A stretch of 64,000 bases of DNA, from the NCBI GenBank assembly GCA_963691905.1, contig OY829893.1, forward strand, positions 186,001 through 250,000, in the 5' to 3' direction. The position numbers were made by a program, and so were the translations under genes. This document shows, piece after piece, positions 35,122 to 43,281 of the stretch. Position 1 is the first letter of the stretch, and every line of letters begins with the position of its first letter. Source of the stretch: QGON01 sp963691905 (GTDB taxonomy: Bacteria; Pseudomonadota; Gammaproteobacteria; Chromatiales; Chromatiaceae). The notes below the pieces were generated by a model. The model searched no databases. It was not told the DNA's origin and saw only the letters and a program-made list of their open reading frames with translations.

Positions 35122-35595
35122 TCACACCAACGCAAGTCCAAACACGCCGGCCACATACTTTTCCAACACGCTCAAATCCTGGGCAAAGGTACTGGTCTCG
35201 TAGAGCACATGGATACGCAGGTATTCTTCATCCAGCTCGGCACTCAAGGTGCCCGGCAACAAACTCACGGTATTCGCCATGAATACCCGCGGCAGGCCCG
35301 GCGGCAACTGCCATCGGTGCTCATACATATCTGGCGAGATCGGTAGTCGGGGATGCAGTGCTCGCCTGGCTACATCCACTCCTCCGTAGAGAGAGCGCCA
35401 GAAAAAGAAAGGGACAAAACGAGCGATCCCGATCAAGGACCAGGAAAAAGGAGGCAGTAGCACCAGGCTGGCCAAGGTCGCAGACAGTACCACCGGCACG
35501 CCAACCAACCATGAATCCCTTGCACCATCAGTGAGTATCCACCACAGCAGGGCAAACAAAGCAGTCCGAAACCACCCGGTCCGCAAATGAATCAT
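35122..35595 (-). CDS. mrpE: Na+/H+ antiporter subunit E (MrpE)
   Basis: The 157-aa protein has two N-terminal helices, then FVPFFFWRSLYGGVDVARRALHP and the MANTVSLLPGTLS motif conserved in MrpE. The C-terminal domain (VHVLYETS-type HVLYETSTF) is cytoplasmic. ATG 35595 is chosen because it starts the IHLRTGWFRTALF helix. It is the first gene of the cluster, which reads E, small ORF, F, G, DUF4040, B, C, D and two more antiporter-like genes. Confidence 0.85.
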   Translation of the reverse strand: MIHLRTGWFRTALFALLWWILTDGARDSWLVGVPVVLSATLASLVLLPPFSWSLIGIARFVPFFFWRSLYGGVDVARRALHPRLPISPDMYEHRWQLPPGLPRVFMANTVSLLPGTLSAELDEEYLRIHVLYETSTFAQDLSVLEKYVAGVFGLALV

Positions 35596-35803
35596 CACCG
35601 AGTCGCGATGTAAAAACTCTAAACGCTGTCTTCGATCATCTGTGTGCATTTTCATTCCAACATGATCAATAAAGGGCTTTCATTCATTGTCCAGAAAACG
35701 ACTTGCAGGATATTGACGGTATTCAGCGGAATGATTTTTTCGAAAGTACAGATGAGAGTGAAGAACCAACTTGCGGCACAGTCTATCCACGTCGAAACCC
35801 GCT

Positions 35804-36730
35804 TTATTCCCGTTTGAGAAAATACTCAACAATCAAACCAACAGGCAATTCAGCCTCGGCGATAAGAACTTCGCCGTGCCCTGTACGCTCCAGCAGATAA
35901 TCAAGAAAAACCAATCCGGGCAATATTTTTTCGGCCTTTGGCAGAGACGATTTCAAATTATTGTACTGGGTCGGCGAAAGTCCCTGGAGCTCTGATATTC
36001 TATCATTCAGGGCTTTTCTGGTAAGCGTTCTATTGCTGCACCCAGCCCTTTTCTCTCCGATAACAAAAGAGGCAATAGTGTTCGCGGCCAAGGCGATAAT
36101 TCGATCCATGCCCTCCGGTAATTCCTTGAAGTTACCGTCAAGAAACCTACTGAAATTTTCTTGGGTTTCATCCAGCGTGGAAGCGCGTTCCACAAAACTC
36201 TCATATGCGAGTTCGTAACCAACAGGTATTGAGCGTGATTGGACTTTATCGTTATTCCACCAGGCGATCTGAATACTCTTACTCCCGGAATCACTAACAA
36301 GATTATTGGGAGCACCGCCGGTGGCGGCAAGATAACCCACCTCACCTTCTCTTTCACCTTCAGCGACTTCTATGGAGATTCCGATTTCACTGGCCAGATC
36401 AATGACCTGCTGATGATTTCTGGCGTTCCTAATGGCGCTGGTGGCAATGGCAAGAACTGTCTGCGCACCTCTATCACGGCAATAGCTCACAAATTGTGAG
36501 AGTGTATCCTCTATCTGCCTGAATTTTTTCCGGCCGATCATCCCGTGGTTTTCCGTAACCTCTTTTCCAATCTCCAGTTGTTCTTTCCTGATCAGTTCTG
36601 TCGTGACTCTGCCGTTAACTTTCTGCCCAAAGACAAACTTGAAGTTCTTGCTTCCCATATCAATTGCACCAACCATACTCGGTTCTTCTTTGCTGCGGGA
36701 TAGTTGAGCAACGGTGCTTTCACTGGTCAT
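35804..36730 (-). CDS. Ppx/GppA-family phosphatase-like protein
   Basis: The 308-aa product has the actin-like ATPase fold of exopolyphosphatases: GAIDMGSKNFKF (phosphate 1), VLAIATSAIRNARN, GEREGEVGYLAATGG and a later SDSGSKSIQ block. The classical GGGS phosphate-2 loop is changed to DSGSKS, so activity or specificity may differ. It lacks the C-terminal HD domain of long Ppx enzymes. It lies upstream of the antiporter cluster on the same strand, about 200 bases away. Confidence 0.75.
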   Translation of the reverse strand: MTSESTVAQLSRSKEEPSMVGAIDMGSKNFKFVFGQKVNGRVTTELIRKEQLEIGKEVTENHGMIGRKKFRQIEDTLSQFVSYCRDRGAQTVLAIATSAIRNARNHQQVIDLASEIGISIEVAEGEREGEVGYLAATGGAPNNLVSDSGSKSIQIAWWNNDKVQSRSIPVGYELAYESFVERASTLDETQENFSRFLDGNFKELPEGMDRIIALAANTIASFVIGEKRAGCSNRTLTRKALNDRISELQGLSPTQYNNLKSSLPKAEKILPGLVFLDYLLERTGHGEVLIAEAELPVGLIVEYFLKRE

Positions 36731-36750
36731 GGCTGTTTGGAGCTAAAAGG

Positions 36751-36927
36751 TTAGGGGAGCTCTGATTAATTATCATTTCCATCCTTTGGTTCGTAAACGC
36801 TACATCCGTGTAGCACTACTCGCACACAGTGAGAAATCTCATACCACGGAACTTGGCTACGCCTTGTAGCTTGAGATCTCTCCCCACGGCCGGGATGACA
36901 GTGACCCAATTAAGCAGAGATTCCTTA
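36751..36927. repeat. Dispersed repeat family R2, copy B (long)
   Basis: The ends TTAGGGGAGCTCTGATTAATT and AATTAAGCAGAGATTCCTTA are inverted. An inner GAGATCTCTCCCCACGGCCGGGATGACAGT block matches the centre of copy A. It occupies much of the 417-base gap before the hybrid kinase. The rest of the gap (36928-37147) shows nothing recognised. Confidence 0.65.
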
Positions 36928-37147
36928 GAGATGCGTTTAGGTTATCCAAGATACCAACGCTGTGGATACCAAAGTTTAGAACCAGCGTAACAGCCAATGC
37001 AATCCAACTGCATCTGGTTTGGTCTAACCAGCCTGCAACGAGCCCTTAACCGCCGAACCTTCCCCTACCTTGACCAAGAGTCAGTTACCGACACTTTGCT
37101 GACGCTCATACAATCAGTGGGAACAAAACATTTCATACAGGCGATTT

Positions 37148-40147
37148 TCATGCGCTTATCCATTTTGCCATCGTGATGAGCATCAAATCAGGATTGACCG
37201 GCTTGGCAATATGGTCATCCATACCGACTGCCAATACCTTCTCTCTATCCCCTTTCATTGCATTGGCCGTCAAAGCAATAATAGGCAAATCCTTGAATTT
37301 CTTCTGCTCTCGTATTTGGCGGGTCGCTTCATACCCATCCATGACCGGCATCTGGCAATCCATTAGAACACCATCGAACTCCTCCCTGGCCAATAACTCC
37401 AGCGCTTCCTGTCCATCGAACGCCGTTTCAACTGTAATCCCACTCATGGCAAGGATATCCAGAACGATTTCCCGATTTATTTCGTTATCCTCAACCAATA
37501 AAATCCTTGCACCCCGCAAACGCACCGTGGCTTGGTCGATATCCATCTCATTTTTATTGCCCAATGCCCTGTTGTGCGAAGACTCACTCTGTTGAGTCTT
37601 CAGGCTAACCGTGAATCTGAAGGTGCTGCCGACGTCTTGCTCGCTTTCCACCGTTATTTCGCCATTCATCAACTGAACGATCTTCTTGGAAATAATTAAG
37701 CCAAGGCCAGTGCCCCCATACTTACGGGTTGTCGAGCTGTCAGCCTGACCAAAGGGTTGAAACAGTCCTTCCTGTTGTTCCCGGGACATGCCGAGACCCG
37801 TGTCCTCTATGGCAAACTGTAATACGACTTCATTGTCATTCTCTTCTTTCAAGGCAACATTCAACGAAACGCTATCACCCGCATCGCCGAACTTCACTGC
37901 ATTACCCCCCAAGTTGATAAGAACCTGGCTTAGACGTAATGGGTCACCACTCAGCGCCATAGGAACATCCCGTTCAATTCGAACTGAAAGCCGAATACTC
38001 TTTTCCTCGGCCTTGAACCGTAGCAGGTTAACAAAGTTATCGATGACATCCTTGAGATAAAAATCGACTTCTTCAAAATTTAGCTTGCCTGCCTCGATCT
38101 TGGAAAAATCAAGAATGTCGTTTAGGATCCCAAGCAGGTTTTCAGCTGAGCGGTGAGCCTTGCCGATATAATTCCTTTGCTTGTCGTCCAGCTCAGTTTG
38201 CAATGCAAGATGTGTCATGCCGATGATGCCATTCATCGGCGTACGGATTTCGTGGCTCATGTTGGCCAGGAAGTCACCTTTCGAACGGTTTGCTGATTCA
38301 GCGGCCTCTTTTGCTTCAGCCAGCCTCTGCTCAGACGCCTTGCGTTCAGTGATGTCTTGAACAGTGCCTTCAGAGCGAATGATCTCGCCTGAGTTGTTAC
38401 GGTGATATTCGCATCTCTCCTGGATCCATCGAATATCATCATCGATTGACTTCCTGACAATCCTGTATTCAAAGACATGGAGGACTCCTTTTTTCATAGC
38501 GTTCTCGCGCTGCTCCACAACATAATCGAGATCATCAGGATGAACAAGGTCCAGGTACAGTTCGTATTCAAAGTCGAACTCTTCCGGATCGACACCGAAT
38601 ATATGAAAAGCCTCTTCCGACCAAAGCAGTTTGTCGGTGGTTGAATCGTGACTCCAGTTTCCAGTATGGGATATGCGCTGTGCCTCAGCCAATTTTCGCG
38701 CATAACTATCGGCTTCCCTCTCTGCGAATTCAGCTACCATAACGCGGCCTTGCAGTTCCCGACTTAACCGCCTGTAATTGGTGACATCCTGACTTGTGCC
38801 GCGATAGCCTGAAAAAACACCTTCAGTGAAATATGGCTTTGCCGTCACATTGAATTGGAGAGCCTGCCCGAGGAAGTTCTCTATCTTGCACAGAAGCTTT
38901 TTGATGGGTTGTCGGGCTTCAATATTTTCAAAAAAAGAATCGGGGTCAGGTTGGTCAGGATCGGGTGAAATCAACTCATGGATCTGTTTGCCGATATAGT
39001 CATTTGGATTGATGCCGGTTATATCTTTCATCCGGAATGAGATATCAGTGAAACGCAATTGAGCATCCGTTTCCCACAACCAATCGGATGCCGTTTCCCT
39101 GAAATCGGCAAGTTTATTTTTAGTTATATTCCAACCTTTCCGGGCAATCCTGCTGCCAGCGATCCCCCATGAGGCAATCGCCGATACAAGAGTCAGCAAA
39201 ATGATAATGGCAATGCTATCCCGATGGCTCTTGATAATGGCGCGGTAGACTGATGCCAGGTTTATTTGAGAAGCGATTGTCAAATGATTATCACCGACTG
39301 TTACATTCCTGAAGGTAAACAGGTATTGATCACTCTCTATTTGACCATTTGAAGCCGGGGCGACATGTTTAAACACCTTGGGAAAGTCTGTAGGGAACGC
39401 GGCTTCTTTACCGAACATAAAACCCCACTCAGCCTCTTCTGTAGGGCCGATTAAATAGTGGCCGTTATTATCAAGAAGCATTGGAAAACCAGATGATGTG
39501 GCAGGTATCATTTCACGGATTGTCTTCAGCAGATATTGGCCGCGATAATTCATCACCAATACGCCGATTTTGCTTCCGGAAGGGGAAAAAACAGGCGCAG
39601 ACACTCGCAACGTCGGTTTATAAGGTCGCTCGATTGCGCCTTTTTCCATATTGAGGTCAAATTGTGAAATATAGTACTGACCCTGCCTCTTGGCCACTGC
39701 CTCCTTGAAGTAGTAACGGCCAGATTTATCCTGGAGTTGCGCTTTGGAAATACTGATGGGTGCGCCGTCATTGTAATTGACGCGGACAACCTCTCTGCCA
39801 TCGATATCCAGTATTCGGATCTGATCGAAAACCTTTTTTTCTCGTGCAAAAATCAGGAGTTTATTTGACAGACTTATCCTGGCTTCAGGCACCTTCATTT
39901 CCAAGGTATCTTCCAGGTCCTGATCCTTGGATAGAATGCGGAGATCGCTGATCACATCACCAAGTTCTTCTCTGAAAAACTCCGCCGCCAGTCTGACGTT
40001 ACTTTTAGCGGAAGTTTTCAGTTCAACAATGGAGACTTGTGCCTGGCTAAAGAAAACACCAAGCGCCAGGAATAAAATTACCACCACAGCAGGGGAAAAT
40101 AGCTTTAGGGCTATTATTAGCTGTTCTTTTGTAGAGTCCTTGGGCAT
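37148..40147 (-). CDS. Hybrid sensor histidine kinase (dCache-PAS-PAS-HisKA-HATPase-REC)
   Basis: The 999-aa protein has two membrane helices (about 18-38 and 305-325) around a periplasmic Cache-like sensor with GRYYFKEAV and YYISQFDLN. Two PAS domains follow (about 350-470 and 490-615), then HisKA with DFLANMSHEIRTPMNGIIG, HATPase with EDTGLGMSREQQEGLF and GGTGLGLIISKKIV, and a receiver with LLVEDNEINREIV and phospho-acceptor VLMDCQMPVMDG. It should autophosphorylate and relay internally; a separate phosphotransfer partner is not adjacent. ATG 40147 follows GGGAGTGGG. It lies 30 bases after the hemerythrin-receiver gene. Confidence 0.93.
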   Translation of the reverse strand: MPKDSTKEQLIIALKLFSPAVVVILFLALGVFFSQAQVSIVELKTSAKSNVRLAAEFFREELGDVISDLRILSKDQDLEDTLEMKVPEARISLSNKLLIFAREKKVFDQIRILDIDGREVVRVNYNDGAPISISKAQLQDKSGRYYFKEAVAKRQGQYYISQFDLNMEKGAIERPYKPTLRVSAPVFSPSGSKIGVLVMNYRGQYLLKTIREMIPATSSGFPMLLDNNGHYLIGPTEEAEWGFMFGKEAAFPTDFPKVFKHVAPASNGQIESDQYLFTFRNVTVGDNHLTIASQINLASVYRAIIKSHRDSIAIIILLTLVSAIASWGIAGSRIARKGWNITKNKLADFRETASDWLWETDAQLRFTDISFRMKDITGINPNDYIGKQIHELISPDPDQPDPDSFFENIEARQPIKKLLCKIENFLGQALQFNVTAKPYFTEGVFSGYRGTSQDVTNYRRLSRELQGRVMVAEFAEREADSYARKLAEAQRISHTGNWSHDSTTDKLLWSEEAFHIFGVDPEEFDFEYELYLDLVHPDDLDYVVEQRENAMKKGVLHVFEYRIVRKSIDDDIRWIQERCEYHRNNSGEIIRSEGTVQDITERKASEQRLAEAKEAAESANRSKGDFLANMSHEIRTPMNGIIGMTHLALQTELDDKQRNYIGKAHRSAENLLGILNDILDFSKIEAGKLNFEEVDFYLKDVIDNFVNLLRFKAEEKSIRLSVRIERDVPMALSGDPLRLSQVLINLGGNAVKFGDAGDSVSLNVALKEENDNEVVLQFAIEDTGLGMSREQQEGLFQPFGQADSSTTRKYGGTGLGLIISKKIVQLMNGEITVESEQDVGSTFRFTVSLKTQQSESSHNRALGNKNEMDIDQATVRLRGARILLVEDNEINREIVLDILAMSGITVETAFDGQEALELLAREEFDGVLMDCQMPVMDGYEATRQIREQKKFKDLPIIALTANAMKGDREKVLAVGMDDHIAKPVNPDLMLITMAKWISA

Positions 40148-40177
40148 TTTTCCCACTCCCACTACTTAAATTTTCTG

Positions 40178-41050
40178 CTATTGATTGATGGCTTTAACGG
40201 CAGCTTCGAAAAAGGTTTGAATACCAATAGGCTCTTCTATGCAATGAGTCGCTCCAGCGATTAATCCCAACTCCATGGCTCCGCGCTCCTCACGCGCTGA
40301 AATCAGCAACACAGGGATGCCAGCAAAGGAACCACTCTTGATTTCACGCAATTTTTCTAAAAATGGTATTGCTTCATCGTCATCTTGTTTCCAGCCATAA
40401 ACAATGAGGTTAGGTACGTAATTCTCTAGTGACTGCATTGCATCATCCGCATGAGAATATTGCTGAATTTCCCTGGCATCTGCAATTTCAAGGATGCTAG
40501 CGATGATGTTCCTGAAATTTCGGCTCTTGCTGACGATCAGGATTGCGGCCTCATTCCACTTAACGGACTTCGGAATCAAATCATCGGTACCCAGCATATC
40601 GGGCTGTTCTGAATCCGTTCCTAGGGATGGAGTTATACCAATAACCTCGGGGTTATTTTCCGCATACGGAAAAAATCCCATATCTTGTTTCAGGATGTGA
40701 TTAATGAGCCAGCTTTTCAGGAAGTCCAGGAGTTCGTCTTGAACGATATCTTCTTTTTTCTCGGAAAACCGGTGTGCGATATCTACAACCTGTTCGATGA
40801 GCTTTTCATGTAGCCGCTTGTGTGCCTCGAATGATGGGTATCTACATGCCATCATCACCCGTTCTTCACGGGAAAAATGATAAAGGGTGTAATCAATCAA
40901 CGTGTTAAGGGCACTGCCCAAGGCCTTTCTATCCTCCACTGGGCCGACATGATGATGAAGCTGATTGATCAGTTTGATAATGATTTTATGATCCTGATCG
41001 ATCAGAGGATTGCCGACGCTCATAGACTCCGACCACTCGATAAAATCCAC
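40178..41050 (-). CDS. Bacteriohemerythrin fused to a degenerate receiver domain
   Basis: The 290-aa product has an N-terminal hemerythrin (about 1-130) with all seven diiron ligands: His-21, His-58, Glu-62, His-77, His-81, His-118 and Asp-123. It should therefore bind O2 or sense oxygen or redox state. The C-terminal domain (about 165-290) has receiver length and pattern, but the phospho-acceptor strand reads NLIVYGW with no Asp, and the conserved Lys-Pro is EEP, so it is probably a pseudo-receiver. Co-transcription with the hybrid kinase suggests an oxygen-responsive input. The start is GTG 41050. Confidence 0.85.
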   Translation of the reverse strand: MDFIEWSESMSVGNPLIDQDHKIIIKLINQLHHHVGPVEDRKALGSALNTLIDYTLYHFSREERVMMACRYPSFEAHKRLHEKLIEQVVDIAHRFSEKKEDIVQDELLDFLKSWLINHILKQDMGFFPYAENNPEVIGITPSLGTDSEQPDMLGTDDLIPKSVKWNEAAILIVSKSRNFRNIIASILEIADAREIQQYSHADDAMQSLENYVPNLIVYGWKQDDDEAIPFLEKLREIKSGSFAGIPVLLISAREERGAMELGLIAGATHCIEEPIGIQTFFEAAVKAINQ

Positions 41051-41219
41051 AGCCTTACTCCATACAATTCATGGCCATTTAGCATTTTGCCCTCCCAATA
41101 AGGTGCAAGCAAGGTCAAATAAGTGCCTGCGTATATCAGAAGAAATTGGGGGCGCACTGTTTTGCGGCTCTGACTCCCAGTTCTACTGACTAATGACCGG
41201 CCACTTACAGCCTATTGAA

Positions 41220-41545
41220 CCATGCGACTAAAGTCCGCTAAAGGGTGGCGCTGCTATAGAACTTCGTTCCTACGTCACTCAGGCCACACGACACCCGCAG
41301 CGACCCATTTCGGAGACTCCGCCTTCGCCTCGCCCTCCTTGACGCACAGCAAGAAGGACTCCCGCGCAGGAAAAAATTGGGAGGAGGGATTAAATCCCTT
41401 GGGGTTATATTCCCCGCCCCTTGGGGCGTTATAAAAGAAGGTTGCGGGCTAATACCCCGCTTTCGAGGCACAAGAAAGTCGAGCGTTAAGCGAGAGGGCT
41501 TGCCCCGGGAATGTTTATTATCTCAAACTTCCGCTAGAAAAATCA
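41220..41545. other. Noncoding repeat-derived block left of the island
   Basis: The left part (about 41253-41289) repeats the CTATAGAACTTCGTTC...CACTC.GGCCA.ACG words seen near 24.5 kb. The right part (41380-41520) holds GC-rich short palindromes such as CCCCGCCCCTTGGGGC and GCGGGCTAATACCCCGC. No protein is supported. It could be decayed transposon-end DNA. Confidence 0.4.
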
Positions 41546-41562
41546 GCTGCGTTCACGCAATA

Positions 41563-41596
41563 AAAAAGGGTTACGTAAAATCACGTAACCCTTTTT
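41563..41596. terminator. Bidirectional hairpin terminator, likely the original tRNA-Phe terminator
   Basis: AAAAAGGGTTACGT and ACGTAACCCTTTTT form a 14-bp stem around AAAATC, with A and T runs on both sides. It lies just left of the displaced tRNA-Phe 3' end, on the correct side to have ended the minus-strand tRNA transcript before island insertion. Confidence 0.8.
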
Positions 41597-41601
41597 AGAT
41601 A

Positions 41602-41648
41602 TGGTGGCCAGGGACAGAATCGAACTGCCGACACGGGGATTTTCAGTC
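41602..41648 (-). other. Left attachment site: displaced tRNA-Phe 3' end
   Basis: This 47-bp copy of the 3' half of tRNA-Phe corresponds to 52185-52231 with six mismatches, and the last 18 bases (ACACGGGGATTTTCAGTC) are identical. The mismatches fall in both strands of the T stem and preserve pairing (GGCAG with CTGTC). It is therefore a real tRNA end from a slightly different allele. It marks the left end of the integrated element. Confidence 0.85.
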
Positions 41649-41820
41649 GGGGATAAACAACACCCAGCAACGAAGAACAACTGTATTTTCAGCCAGTTAG
41701 ATCGACTTCTCACTTGCTCTTTGTTGTGGATAACTGCCATTTTTTACTGATGAGTGCGCCATTAGTGCGCTTTTTACGACGAATATCTTTGACCTGACGA
41801 GTAAACAAACAGCAAAGCAA

Positions 41821-42354
41821 TCACACCTTAAATGTCGCCAAATCAAAATACATTAATCGTGTTGCGTCTTTTTCATCGCCGGATGTAACAAGAAAGTCAA
41901 AACCATTTCGTTGATAGAAATTGATAACTCTTTCACTATTGTAAGCATCAACAATGATGAGCCGGCAGCCAGTTTTATTCCCGTGGGTAAACCAATATTT
42001 CATAAAGCTGATGATTTCTGCACCAACACCATTGGATTGCCGCCCCTCGCATGTGGCTAGTCGTCCAATTTTCACTGCTGGCATACTTGAATAGCGTTTT
42101 TTGCGGGGGACAAAACTCGTTATTTTTTTGAAGCGAGAGTTCGTTAATAACTCTCGTTTTATCGAGTCGTTTGAAACACTGATAAAAGCTACCAGCTCCC
42201 CTTTTAATTCAAAAAGATAGGTGACAGCAAGCAATTCATTACCTGCAACTATCGAATCTTTATGGAAAAATTCGTTTAGGTCCGCATCACCGCAATCAAA
42301 CGGCGGCCGTTGATCGCTAGGGTCTAAACGCCTAAATGATAGGCCATCAATCAA
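41821..42354 (-). CDS. GNAT acetyltransferase, likely toxin of a type II module
   Basis: The 177-aa protein has the GNAT fold: FDCGDADLNEFF near the N-terminus, KIGRLATCEGRQSNGVGAEII (acetyl-CoA loop) and VINFYQRNGFDFL at the end. The DCG..LN.F opening is typical of TacT/AtaT-like toxins that acetylate aminoacyl-tRNA. Here the canonical Q/RxxGxG/A loop reads RQSNGVGA, consistent with CoA binding. TTG 42354 is the first available start and overlaps the antitoxin frame by eight bases. Confidence 0.78.
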   Translation of the reverse strand: MIDGLSFRRLDPSDQRPPFDCGDADLNEFFHKDSIVAGNELLAVTYLFELKGELVAFISVSNDSIKRELLTNSRFKKITSFVPRKKRYSSMPAVKIGRLATCEGRQSNGVGAEIISFMKYWFTHGNKTGCRLIIVDAYNSERVINFYQRNGFDFLVTSGDEKDATRLMYFDLATFKV

Positions 42355-42508
42355 CGTGGGAGGCTTTCATTATCCGTTCATAGGCGTCTTTAGCTCGATT
42401 GAACTCATCACTAGAAACCCTTTTGGATTTGTTAGCCTCTAAAGCTTTCTCAAAAGCCTGAGCATCCTTACCCCGAAGGATAGGTGTTTCCTTGATTTCT
42501 CTGGCCAT
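42347..42508 (-). CDS. Small antitoxin-like protein partnered with the GNAT gene
   Basis: The 53-aa frame reads MAREIKETPILRGKDAQAFE, then a Lys/Glu-rich helix, and ends KASHVD. It overlaps the start of the GNAT gene, as in type II toxin-antitoxin operons where the antitoxin comes first. The ETPIL.GKDA motif recalls short antitoxins found before GNAT toxins. That is from memory and would need a search. Confidence 0.65.
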   Translation of the reverse strand: MAREIKETPILRGKDAQAFEKALEANKSKRVSSDEFNRAKDAYERIMKASHVD

Positions 42509-42698
42509 AGTTTTTACCTAAATACATACGCTTATAAATACAATATCGCGCATTTAGACATAATTTGAAGGAAAAATTTAATAGATTTTTTTTATTGGCA
42601 TCCCAACACATTGAATTTACTTAATAATTTTTTTATGCCCCTGTTGCCAAACCAGCTTTATAGGAAAATATCTCCTACCAATACAGCTCGCGTAGAGC

Positions 42699-42731
42699 AT
42701 GGGAGTGTGGGGAATTGAACCCCGCTCCAAA
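42699..42731 (-). other. tmRNA/tRNA 3'-end-like fragment
   Basis: On the minus strand this reads GGAGCGGGGTTCAATTCCCC followed by an acceptor-like ACACTCCCA. It has the T-arm shape (GGGG-TTCAATT-CCCC) and resembles the 3' end of tmRNA. It is too short to be functional, so it may be an old attachment scar. Confidence 0.45.
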
Positions 42732-42757
42732 AAGAGACCCCGCCTAATCGCGGGGTT
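42728..42757 (-). terminator. Rho-independent terminator (minus strand)
   Basis: CCCCGC and GCGGGG form a stem around a 6-base loop. Read on the minus strand it is followed by TCTCTTTTT. It lies just downstream of the 43-aa frame at 42766. Confidence 0.6.
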
Positions 42758-42765
42758 TCTGCATT

Positions 42766-42897
42766 CTAGCCCTCTTCCTCTAGTTCTTCCCGCAGAATGA
42801 CCACCTCTTTCGAGGCCGTGACCCTAATTCTGGTAGACCCCCGATGACTGTCGGGTTTCTTTACAGCAGTGCAAATTGGCCTTTTCCAACCATCCAT
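42766..42897 (-). CDS. 43-aa basic ORF of unknown function, possibly a gene remnant
   Basis: The frame reads MDGWKRPICTAVKKPDSHRG and ends VILREELEEEG, a coding-like pattern with a basic front and acidic end. The open frame extends 16 codons further upstream with plausible residues (GRFALSFKQLER) but no ATG or GTG, so the true start is unclear or the gene is truncated. A terminator follows immediately. The rest of the 42509-43281 gap is AT-rich and otherwise empty. Confidence 0.45.
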   Translation of the reverse strand: MDGWKRPICTAVKKPDSHRGSTRIRVTASKEVVILREELEEEG

Positions 42898-43281
42898 CCT
42901 TTCCAATTGCTTGAAACTTAAAGCGAATCTGCCTTTAGGTTGTCAACACCAGCCACAGGACAGCCTCATGCCATGAATAATATTCCTATATTCTGTCGGG
43001 ATATTTTACAATCTTGAGAAAATTAGTCTGCGGGAAAACCTGTACCCTATTGAATTAACTGGAAAAACAAATAAAGGCTTAGTTATTGCATGGGAATTTT
43101 AGGTCCATCGTCAGCTACGGGGGGATTAGTGGCGGCGCTTGGCCAGAGTTGTTTGAGATTCGCCCGTCTTTGCGGCAACAAAATGTGTGATGCCACATTG
43201 CTAACTGTTGGGCTTGGTTGTAAGACTACTGCAACTGAGTTCACACATAATAAATACACAGTGGTCACGGAGGGCATTAGT

